Below, piece after piece: positions 8,901-20,900 of a stretch of 64,000 bases of DNA. This DNA comes from Silvania confinis. Its GTDB lineage: Bacteria > Pseudomonadota > Gammaproteobacteria > Enterobacterales > Enterobacteriaceae. The notes below the pieces were generated by a model. That model saw only the letters and a program-made list of their open reading frames with translations, searched no databases and was not told the origin of the DNA. The stretch is taken from the NCBI RefSeq assembly GCF_025564085.1, contig NZ_JAMGZJ010000072.1, positions 62,001 to 126,000 on the forward strand. The letters are read 5' to 3'. The stretch's first letter is position 1; each line of letters starts with the position of its first letter. A program made the translations under genes and the position numbers.

Positions 8901-11900
8901 ACACCACCCCGACCTTGAGCGGCACCGGCACCGTCGGGGATGTGGTGACCATTTACAACGGAGGCGACAAGCTCGGTGAAACCACCGTTCAGCCGGATGG
9001 CAAATGGAGCTGGACGCCGGATCCGGCGCTCGGCAGCGGCACCTATGAGCTGAGCTTAACCGTCAGCGACAAAGACGGCGCGGGCAACGAGAGCGCCCCG
9101 TCCCAGCCGGTGACCATCACCATCGATACCGTGGCCCCGGATCAACCTGATATTCCATTAGTGGTGGATAACGTCAGCGACATTACCGGCCCCATCGGCA
9201 ATAACGGCGCCACCAACGACACCCGCCCGGTGCTGAGCGGCACCGGCACGCCGGATGACGTGATCAGCATCTACGACCAGACGCCAGCCGGGGGCAATGA
9301 GAAAGTCGGTCAAGTGATTGTCGACGTGAACGGCAACTGGAGCTGGCGTCCGGAAACGGCGCTGGATGAGGGTTCGCACAGCTTTACGGTGACAGCCACC
9401 GACAAAGCGGGGAACATTTCCCAAACCTCCGACAGCATTACCGTCACCGTCGACAGCCAGGTGCCGGAGATCCCGACCATCACCAGCGTGGACGATAACG
9501 TCGGCCCGGTCACCGGCACCATCGACCCGGGCAGCAGCACCAACAACACCACCCCGACCGTCACCGGCAGCGGCGAAAGCGGCACCACGGTGATCCTCTA
9601 CAGCAACGGCGTTGAAGTGGGTCGTGGGCTGGTGGTGAACGGCGAATGGACCATCGACACCAGCGCGCTGAAAGACGGCCCGGTTAACCTGACCGTGGCG
9701 GCGGTGGACGCGGCCGGGAACGTCAGCGAGGCGGGCAGCGACTTTGCCTTTGTCATCGATACCGTACCGCCGGCGATCCCGCAGATCCTTGCCATTTCCG
9801 ACAGCACCCTGGCGAACGGCACCCTGTACACCAACAGCGGCCTGCCGACTCTCAGCGGCACCAGCGATCCGGGCAGCACCGTGTCGGTGTATGTTGACGG
9901 CAACTACCGCGGTCAGGTGCAGGCCAACGATCAGGGCCAGTGGGAACTGACGCTTGACGACGCCGCCCTGAGCAACACCCCGCACAGCATTACGGCTGTG
10001 GCCAGCGATGCGGCGGGCAACACCAGCGGCAGCACGCCGGTCGCTGTCACCGTCGATACCGTCGCCCCGAATGAACCGGACGTCACCAACATCACCAGCG
10101 GCGGCACGCCGCTTAACGGCAGCGCCGAGCCAGGTTCCACCGTCACCGTGCGCGACCCGAACGGCGTCGTGCTGGGCACCGGGATCGCTAATACTCAGGG
10201 CGAGTTCGCCGTCGCCCTGACCCCGCCGCAGAGCGATGCGGTGACCCTGAGCATCACCGCCAGCGACGTGGCCGGTAACACCAGCGATCCGATCACCTTT
10301 GATGTGCCTGCCACGCCTGCCCTGCCAGACGTTCCGGTGATCCTCGCGATCACCGATGACAACGGCACCGACGCGATTAACGTTAAAGGCCTTAGCTCCA
10401 ACGATTCCACCCCGGTGGTCAGCGGCACGGCAATTCCTGATAGCCTTGTCACCCTGTATCTTGACGGCGGCACGACTCCGATTGGTAGCGTGTTGTCAGA
10501 TCCGGTCACCGGCGCATGGTCGATCCCGGTCACCGTCCCCCTGAGCGAAGGCAGCCACAGCTTTAGCGCCACCGCCACCATCAACGATGGGCTTGCGACC
10601 AGCGGCCAGTCGCCGGGGGCGACGGTCAACATCGATCTGACCGCGCCAGACGCCCCGGTTCTCGGCAGCGTGGTGGACGACGTCGGCACCGTAGTGGGCG
10701 CGCTTGTCAACGGTCAACGCACCAACGACACCCAGCCAACGCTCTCCGGCAACGCCACGCCGGGCGACACCATCAGCATTTACGCTAACGACACCCTGCT
10801 CGGCAGCGTGCAGGTCAGCAATACCGGGGCCTGGAACTTCACCCTGCCGCAGGCGCTGGTCGATGGCGCCTACGCGTTGACCCTCAGCGCCACCGATCCG
10901 GCTGGCAACGAAAGCGATCGCTCCTCACCGTTCACGCTCAATGTCGACACCGTCTCCACCACGCCTGTGATCACCGGCGCGCTGGATAACGTCGATCCGG
11001 TCACCGGCACTGTCGTCAGCGGCGGCAGCACCAACGACAACACCCCAACCCTGTCCGGCACCGCAGAAGCCAACAGCAGCGTGGCGATCTACGAAGGCAC
11101 AAAACTGCTGGGCACCGTCACTGCCGGGGAAACCGGGCTCTGGAGCTTCACCCCAATCAGCGTGCTGGCCGAGGGCCAACACGTCTTCACCGTGGTGGCC
11201 ACCGACACGGCGGGCAACGTCAGTTCGCCGTCGGGCAGCTACACGCTGGTGGTGGATATGACCCCGCCAGCCGTGCCGGTGGTGGTCTCGGTGCGCGATG
11301 ACGTGCCGGGCAACACCGGCCTGCTGACCAGCGGGCAAACCACCAACGACACCCGCCCGGAACTGACCGGCACCGGGGTCGCGGGCTCAACCATCCATAT
11401 TCTGGATAACGGCAGTGAGATCGGCACCGTGGTGGTCAGCGAAACGGGAAGCTGGAGCTTTACCCCAACCGCCGATCTCGGCGAAGGCCGCCACGACCTG
11501 CGGGTCAGCGCCAGCGATCCGGCGGGCAACCTATCGGGCACCTCGCCGGTGTTCACCGTCACCGTTGACACCACACCGCCACCGGCTCCGGTGGTCCTCA
11601 CCGTGGTTGACGATGTCGGCACCATTACCGGCACGCTTAACAGCGGCGCGGTCACCGACGACGCGCGCCCAACCTTCACCGGCAGCGGCGAAGTGGGGGC
11701 GACGATCCGCATCTTCAGCGACGGCAGCGAGATTGGCAGCGCGGTGGTGAACGCCGCCGGAAGCTGGACCTTTACACCGGACACGCCGCTGGCCGAGGGC
11801 GCACGCACCATCACCTTTAACGCCACCGACACCGCGGGCAACAGCACCCCGGCAGGCGGGGCCTTTACCCTGACGGTCGACACCCTCGCCCCGGCCACGC

Positions 11901-14900
11901 CGTCGATTGTCTCGGCGGCGGATAACGTCGGGCCGATCCAGAACCCGCTTACCAGCGGCCAGGTCACCGACGACACGACCCCAACGCTCTCCGGCACCAC
12001 CGATCCGAACGCCACGGTCACCCTTTTTGAAAACGGCATTTTCGCCGGTACCGCGCTGGCCAACGAATCCGGTGTCTGGACCTATACGCCTGGTGCGGCG
12101 CTCAGCAACGGCAGCCACACCTTTACCGCCAGCACCCGCGATGCCGCAGGCAACCTCAGCGAAACCTCTGCCGGCTTTACGGTGATTGTCGATACCCTGA
12201 AACCGACCGCCCCGCTGATCGCCCTGGCCTACGATGACGTCGGCACCCTCACCGGGCCACTCTCCAACGGCCAGACCACCAACGACACCCTGCCAACGCT
12301 CACCGGCACCGGCGAGCCGAATGCCACCATTCAGATTTTTGAAGGCCAGACCCTGATGGGCAGCGGCACGGCGGATAGCCTGGGCAACTGGTCGGTGACC
12401 CTCACCGTGCCGCTGGGCAATGCGACACACAACCTCACCGCGGTGGCGACCGATGCGGCGGGCAACACCAGCGATGCATCGACGCCGTTCATCCTGAGAG
12501 TGGACACCCTGCCGCCAGCGGTGCCGGTGCTGCTGGCCGTCACCGACGACGTCGGAACAGTGACCGCGCTGACCGACGGGCAACAGACCAACGATCCGAC
12601 CCCGACGCTTAACGGCACCGGGGAAGCGGGGGCGACGGTCAGCATTTACGACGGCACCACCCTGCTCGGCACCGCGCTTATCGGGGACAACAACGCCTGG
12701 ACCTTCACCCCTACCACCCCGCTCGGCAACGGCCCGCACAGCCTGACGGTGATTGCCACCGATGCCGCCGGGAACGCCAGCACCCCGACCAACGCCTTTA
12801 CGTTTAACGTCGACACCACGCCGCCTGCGGCACCGGTTATTACCTTGATTGTCGATGATACCGGCTCGGTGCAGGGCCCGGTCACGGCCGGCAACCCAAC
12901 CAACGACACCCGTCCGACCCTCAGCGGCACCGCCGAGGCCAACGCGGTGGTGCGCATTTACGACGGCACCACGTTGGTCGGGCAAGTCACGGCCAGCGAG
13001 ACCGGGGAATGGACCCTCGCCCAGACCACCATCGCGCTGAATAATGGCCAGCATAACTTTACCGCCACCGCCACCGATCCAGCGGGCAACACCAGCCTGG
13101 CGTCGCCGGTGACCGCGATTACCGTCGATACCATCGCCCCGGATGCACCGAACAGCTTCACGGTGATCAACACCGGCACCACGCTCACCGGCCGCGCCGA
13201 AGTGGGCAGCACCGTCACCGTCTATAACGGCAACACGGTGATTGGTACCGCCGTGGTGCGCGACAGCGGCGACTTCTCCGTCTCCCTCAATCCGCCGATG
13301 CGTAACGGGGAGTCACTGACGGTGACCGCCACCGACAAAGCGGGCAATACCGGGCTGGAAGGCACCCTCACCGCCCCGGACACCACCCCGCCTGCCGTGC
13401 CGGTCATCACCGAAGTGCTGGACAATGTCAGCCCGGGGATTGGCATTATCGACAGCGGAACCCTCACTAACGATGCCACGCCGCTGATCCGCGGCACCGG
13501 CGATCCGAACGTCACCATTAATCTCTACAGCGGCGACGTGCTGGTCGGCACCACCACCAGCAGCGCGCAAGGCACCTGGGAGATCCAGCTGAGCACGCCG
13601 CTCCCGGATGGTGGCCACGTGCTCACCGCCCAGTCCGTGGACGGCAACAGCAACACCAGCGCCGCGTCTAACGGCTGGACCATTATTGTCGACGGCACCG
13701 CACCGGACGCCCCGGCCATCAACCAGGTGATCAACGATCTCTCCGGCACGGCGGTCGAAGTCACCAACAACGGCGCGACCAACGACAACCGTCCAACCCT
13801 GTACGGCACCGGGGAACCGGGGGCGACCATCAGCATTCGGGTAGACGGTGAAGAAGTGGGCACCGCGCAGGTCGGCAACGGCGGGGCATGGACCTTTACG
13901 CCAGACGATCCGATCGACGATGGGCTGCACGCCATCACCGTGGTGGCCACGGATACCGCCGGGAACGTCGGGGCCGAATCGCCTGCCTTTAACGTCACCA
14001 TCAACACCGTTCCGCCGGATGCGCCGACCATCACCTACGCCGAGGACAATACCGGCAGCATCCAGGAGGATGTCACCAGCGGCGTGGCGACCGACGAAAC
14101 CCGTCCGGTACTGCACGGCACCGGCCCGGTCAATGCGCAGATCAATATTTATGACGGCAGTACCCTGCTGGGCACCGCCACCACCGACGCACAGGGTGCA
14201 TGGAATTTAGCCCTGGTGACCCCGCTCGGTAACGGCACGCACGCCCTGACCGCGACGGTCACCGATAGCGCGGGCAACATCGGTACCTCGGGCATCTTCA
14301 ACCTGGTGGTCGATACCGTGGCACCGCTGACCCCAGCGATACCGGCGGTCAGCGTTAACCCGGATGGCGATCCGGGCGAGACCCTGTCGTCCGGCAGCAG
14401 CACCCGCGACACCAGCCCGACGCTGACCGGCAACGGTACCGCCGGGGATATCGTCAGCATTTATAACGGCGCGGATAAAATCGGCGAAACCACCATCCAG
14501 TCGGGTGGCGGCTGGAGCTGGACGCCAGACCCGGCGCTGGATCCGGGTACCTACACCCTCAGCTTAACCGTCACCTACCAGGACGGCGCAGGCAACGAGA
14601 GCGCCCCGTCGCAGCCGGTGGTGATCACCATTGACACCGACGCACCAGACGCACCGGACCTGCCGCTGCTGACCGATAACGTCAGCGATATCACCGGCCC
14701 AATCGACAACAACGGGGCCACCAACGACACCCGTCCGGTACTGAGCGGCACCGGCACCCCGGATGACGTGATCGCCATCTTCGACAACACGCTGGCGAAT
14801 GGCAACGTGCAGGTCGGGGAAGTGGTGGTCGATATCAACGGCAACTGGAGCTGGCGTCCGGAAACGGCGCTGGATCAGGGCGGGCATATCTTCACCACCA

Positions 14901-17900
14901 CCGCCACCGATCGGGCGGGCAACACCTCGCCGGTCTCTGACAGCCTGACCGTCACCGTCGACAGCATCGTGCCGGACATTCCGGTGATCGTCAGCGCCGA
15001 TGACAACACGCTGCCGGGCCTCGGCAATATCGCCGCCGGCAGCAGCACCAATGAAGCCACCCCGGCGATCAGCGGTACCGGTGAGAGCGGCACCACGGTT
15101 ATCCTCTACAGCAACGGCGTCGAAGTGGGACGTGGCGATGTGGTTAACGGCGAATGGACCATCACCACCCGCGCGCTGAAAGACGGCCCGGTCAACCTGA
15201 CCGTGGCGGCAAGGGACGCGGCGGGTAACGTCAGCGAGGCGGGCAGCGACTTTGCCTTTATCGTCGACACCGTGCCACCGGCTATCCCGCAGATCCTCGC
15301 CATCTCCGACAGCACCCTGGCGAACGGTAACCTCTACACCAACAACGACACGCCGGTTATCAGCGGCACCAGCGATCCGAACAGCTTCGTGCGGGTCTTT
15401 ATCGACGGCCTTGATCAGGGCGTGGTGCAGGCCAACGGCCAGGGGCAATGGTCGCTGACCCTGCCTGACGGCACCGTGCTGACCAATACCACCCACACCG
15501 TGACCGCGCAGGCCGCCGATGCGGCGGGCAACACCAGCAACAGTGCCCCGGTCAGCGTGATTGTCGATACGCAGGCACCGGATGCGCCAGAGGTCACCAA
15601 CATCACCAGCGGCGGTACGCCGCTTAACGGCAGCGCCGAGCCGGGTTCCACCATCACGGTGCGCGCCCCGAACGGCGATGTGCTGGGCACCGGGGTCACC
15701 AACCTCAGCGGGCAGTTCTCCATCGCCCTGACCCCGCCGCAAAGCGATGCGGTAACCCTCAGCGTCACGGCGAGCGACGTGGCGGGTAACGCCAGCGGTC
15801 CGTTCACCTTCGACGTGCCGGCCACCCCGCCTCTGCCTGCGGTACCGACCATCGACGCCATTTTTGATGACGTCGGCAACGCGGCCACCAACGTGAAAGG
15901 CCTCAGCTCCAACGATGCCACGCCAACCCTCAGCGGAACCGCGATCCCGGGCAGCCTGGTGACCCTGTACCTGGACGGCAGCACCACGCCGCTGGGCACC
16001 GTCACCGCCGATGCCACCACCGGAGCATGGACCTTCCCGGTGGGCGGCGCGCTGAGTGAAGCGAGCCACAGCTTTACTGCCACCGCCACCGTCGGCGGCC
16101 AGACCAGCGGCCAGTCGCCGGGGGCCACGGTCACCATCGACCTGACCCCGCCAGCGGCTCCGACCTTTGGCAGCGTGGTGGACGACGTGGGCACGGTCAG
16201 TGGTTCGGTGACCAGCGGCACGCCGACTAACGACGCACAGCCGACGCTGAACGGCACGGCGACGCCGGGGGATGTTATCAACATCTACTCCGGCAATGCC
16301 CTGCTCGCCAGCGTTCCGGTGGGAACCACCGGGGCCTGGAGCTATACCCCAACCCTGCCGCTGACCGACGGCACTTACACCCTGACCCTCAGCGCCACCG
16401 ATCCGGCCGGGAACGAGAGCCTGCGCTCGTCGTCGTTCTCGCTGGTGGTGGATACGGTCTCTCTGGCACCGGTGATCGTCGGCGCGGACGATAACGTCGG
16501 CCCGGTTACCGGCAACGTCGCCAGCGGCGGCAGCACCAACGACAACACCCCGACCCTGTCCGGCACCGCCGAAGCCAACAGCAGCGTGGCGATCTACGAA
16601 GGCACAAAACTGCTGGGCACCGTCACCGCCAGCAACACCGGGGCCTGGAGTTTCACCCCAACCGTGGTGCTGGCAGAAGGCACGCACACCTTCACCGCCA
16701 TCGCCACCGACACGGCGGGCAACGTCAGTTCTCCGTCGGGCAACTACGTGGTAGTGGTGGACATGACGCCGCCAGCGACCCCGGTGATTGTCAGCATCAA
16801 CGACGACGTTGCGGGCAGCACTGGCCTGCTGGTCAGTGGGCAGGTAACCAACGATGCCCGGCCGGAACTGACCGGCACCGGGGCGATCGGCTCAACCGTC
16901 CACATTCTGGATAATGGCAACGAGATCGGCACGGTAGTGGTCGGCGCAACGGGCAGCTGGAGCTTTACCCCAACCGTTAACCTGTCCGAAGGGGCGCACG
17001 ATCTGCGCGTCAGCGCCACCGACGCGGCGGGCAACCTGTCGGGCACCTCCCCGGCCTTCCCGATTGTTGTCGATACCGTGCCACCGTTGACGCCGACCGT
17101 CCTCACCGTGGTCGACGATGTAGGAACCCTTACCGGAACGCTCGCCAACGGGGATGTGACCAACGACGCCCGTCCAACCCTCACCGGCAGCGGTGAAGTG
17201 GGGGCCACGGTGCACATCTTTAACGACGGCACCGAAATTGGCAGCGTGGTGGTGAATGCCGCCGGCAGCTGGACCTTCACCCCAACCGATCCGCTGGCCG
17301 ACGGCCTGCGCACCCTGACCTTTAACGCCACCGATACCGCAGGCAATACCGGTCCGACAGGGGGCACCTTTACCCTGACGGTCGACACCGTTGCCCCGGG
17401 CGTGCCGTCGATTGTGTCGGCCGCCGATAACGTCGGCTCAATCCAGACCACCATCACCGTCTCCGGCCAGGTCACCGACGACGCCACGCCGGGCTTATCC
17501 GGTAAGGCGGATGCCGGTACCACAGTGGTGATTTACGACAACGGCGCGGTGGCAGGCACCGTGCAGGCCAACGGCTCAGGCGACTGGACCTTTGTGCCGG
17601 GCACGGCGCTGGCGAACGGCAGCCACACCTTTACCGCCAGCACCCGCGATGCGGCAGGCAACCTCAGCGAGGCCTCACCGGGCTTCACCCTGATTATCGA
17701 TACCCTGAAACCGGTCGCCCCGACCATCGCCCTCGCCTTTGATGACGTGGGGACGATTACCGGGCCACTGACCACCGGCCAGAGCACCAACGACGCCCTG
17801 CCAACGTTCAGCGGCACCAGCGAACCGAACGCAACGGTGCAGCTGTTTGAAGGCACCACCCTGCTGGGCACCGCGACGGCGAACGACAGCGGTGCCTGGT

Positions 17901-20900
17901 CGCTGACCCTCACCACCCCGCTGAGCAATGCCCAGCACAGCATCACGGCGGTGGCGACGGATGCGGCGGGCAATGCCAGCGATCCGTCCGTGGCGTTCTC
18001 CCTGACGGTAGATACCCTGCCGCCAGCCGTACCGGTGTTACTGGCGGTCACGGATGATGTCGGTACCGTGGTGCAGCTCACCAACGGCCAGTTAACCAAC
18101 GATGCCCGTCCGACCCTTACCGGCACGGCGGAAGCGGGGGCGACGGTCAGCATTTACGACGGCGCGACCCTGCTGGGCACCGCGCTGGTGGCAGCCAATA
18201 ACAGCTGGACCTTTACCCCGACCACCGCGCTGGGCAACGGGCCACATACTCTGACAGTGACAGCCACCGACGCGGTCGGCAACGCCAGCGGCGCGACCAC
18301 CGGCTTTACGATTAACGTCGATGCCACCCCGCCAGTGGCCCCGGTGATCACCTCAATCGTCGATGACGTCGGCTCCATCACTGGCCCGGTCATTAACGGC
18401 AACCCCACCAACGACACCCGTCCAACCCTCAACGGTACCGCCGAAGCCAACGCGGTGGTGCGCATTTACGACGGCGCGACGCTGGTCGGCCAGGTCACCA
18501 CTGGCCCAACCGGCCAGTGGATCCTGCCGCAGACCACCGTCGCCCTGACTGACGGGGTACATAACTTCACCGCCACCGCCACCGATGCGGCGGGCAACAC
18601 CGGCCCGGCATCGCCGATTACCAGCATTACCGTCGACACCATCGCCCCGGGCACTCCGGGCGGCTTCACGGTGCTGAACAGCGGCGGCCTGGTCAACGGT
18701 ACTGCCGAAGCGGGCAGCACGGTGACCATTCTGGGCACCGACGGCGTCACCGTGCTGGGCAGCGGCGCGGCGGACGGCACCGGACGCTTCAGCATCACCC
18801 TTTCCACCCCGCAGGTGAATGCGGAGGTGCTGCGCGCGTATGCCACCGATAAAGCCGGTAACGTCGGCCTGACGGTGGATCTGCCGATGCCGTACTCGCT
18901 GGTGCCAACCCCACCGGCGATCACCAGCGTCAGCGATAACGTTGGCAGTATTATTGGCCTGCTGACCAGCGGCCAGAGCACGGACGACACCACGCCAACC
19001 CTGACCGGGACCGCGCAGCCGTTCTCCACCATTACCCTGTATGACAACACCACCCTGCTGGCGACCGTTACCACCAACAGCGCCGGGGTCTGGACCTATA
19101 CCCCAACCACGCCGCTGGTGAACGGCCCGCACGCCTTTACCGCCACGGCGGGCAATGCGGTGGGCACCAGTACGTCCGTCCCGCTGAGCACGGTGATTGT
19201 CGATACCGTGGCACCGGGCACGCCGGTCGGCACCTTTAACGCCGACGGCAGCGTGCTGAGCGGCACTGCCGAAGCCAACAGCACCATCACCCTGCTGTTA
19301 AGCGATAACAGCGTGGTCACCACCACCACCAACCCCCAGGGCGGCTGGAGCTACACCTTCCTCGACAAGCAGTCTGAAGGGGAGCGGGTGCTGGTGTCGG
19401 CCACCGATGCGGCGGGTAACACCTCCGCGCCGGGTACGGTGCTGGCCCCGAACCTGCCGCTGTCCGCCAGCGACAACGTGGTGGAGCTGGCACTGACCAC
19501 CACCGCCACCACCAGCACCGCCCAGTACAGTGACTTTGGCGTCCAGCTGGTGGGCGGCGTGGGTAACGTGCTGTCGCTGCTGGGCGAAAACTCGGCGCAG
19601 GTGACCTTCAGCGTGCCGGTCGGTGGCAGCGCCGACATGCAAATTAACGCCAGCGCGACGGGGATCGTCCTGTCGCTGCTCAACACCCTGGAGGTGATTG
19701 TGCAGCGCTGGAACGGCACCACCTGGACCACCGAAGTGGATACCGGCCTGCCGCAGTTTGCCAACCTGCTGACGCTGGGGGCCAGCGGCGTGACGCTAAA
19801 CCTGGCCGGTTTGCCGGGCGGGCAGTACCGGGTGCTGAGCTACAACAGCAACCTGCTGGCGACCGGGTCGTACACCAGTCTCGACGTCGACGTGACCCAG
19901 ACCACCGCGGGCGTGCTGAGCGGGGCGCTGGTGAAACAGGGCAACGTGATCACCGACACCGACCCGACCAGCGGCAGCGACAGTGCGCCTAACGGCACCC
20001 TCGTCACCAGCATCACCAACGCCAACAACGTGACGGTGAACGTGGTGCAGGGCGCGGCGGGCACCACCATCAACGGGCTGTACGGCACCCTGAACCTGCA
20101 CACCGATGGGAGCTACACCTACACCCTGACCAACACCAGCGCCTCGGTGCTGGGCCGGACCGAAACCTTCACCTACAACATTGCGGGCGGCAACGCCTCG
20201 GACAGCGCGCGGCTGGTGATTTCGCTGGGTGCGAATACGGTCACCAACAGCGTGACGGCGATTGACGACACCAATGCGCTGACCTTCAACACCTCCGTGC
20301 AGGCCGTCGATAACGGCACCTCGAGCCAGGGTGGCTTTACCGTGGTGGGCGTCAACCTGGGCACCGTGCTGAACCTCAATCTGCTCGACGATCGTAGCGA
20401 GGCGACCAAGTACAGCGTGGCGGAAGGCACCACCCGCACCATGACCCTCCAGTCCACCGTCGGCGGCGTGGCGCTGGCCTCGGTGTTTGACCTGTATATC
20501 TACAAGTTCAACCCGGCGACCCAGAGCTACGAGCGGATGCGCACCGAGGCCGGCTGGCTGCGTGCGCCGCTGCTGGGCGGCACCTCAGGCAAGCTGACCC
20601 TGACCCTGGCGGCAGGCGACTACATGTTCCTGCTGAACACGGTATCGGGGATCACCGCCCTGACCAGCTACCGTCTGGACGTGCTGGAGGACCACGTCTA
20701 CACCGTCTCCAGCGTCACGGCGGCTACCGGCGGTAACGTGCTGGCCGATGACATCGTCCCGGCCGGTACCCACGTCACCCAGGTTAACGGCGTGGACGTT
20801 CTGGCTACGGGCAACACCCGCATCGACGGGCTGTACGGTACGCTGCTGATTAACGCCCAGGGGCAATATACCTACACCCTGCGGGCGGGCGTCGGTGCCG

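Noticed and set aside
14564..16687. Long open frames on the minus strand across the giant adhesin, the largest over 700 codons
   Set aside because: They are antisense to a repeat-rich, GC-rich gene with biased codons. They mirror the repeats, have no ribosome sites and recur in every repeat.
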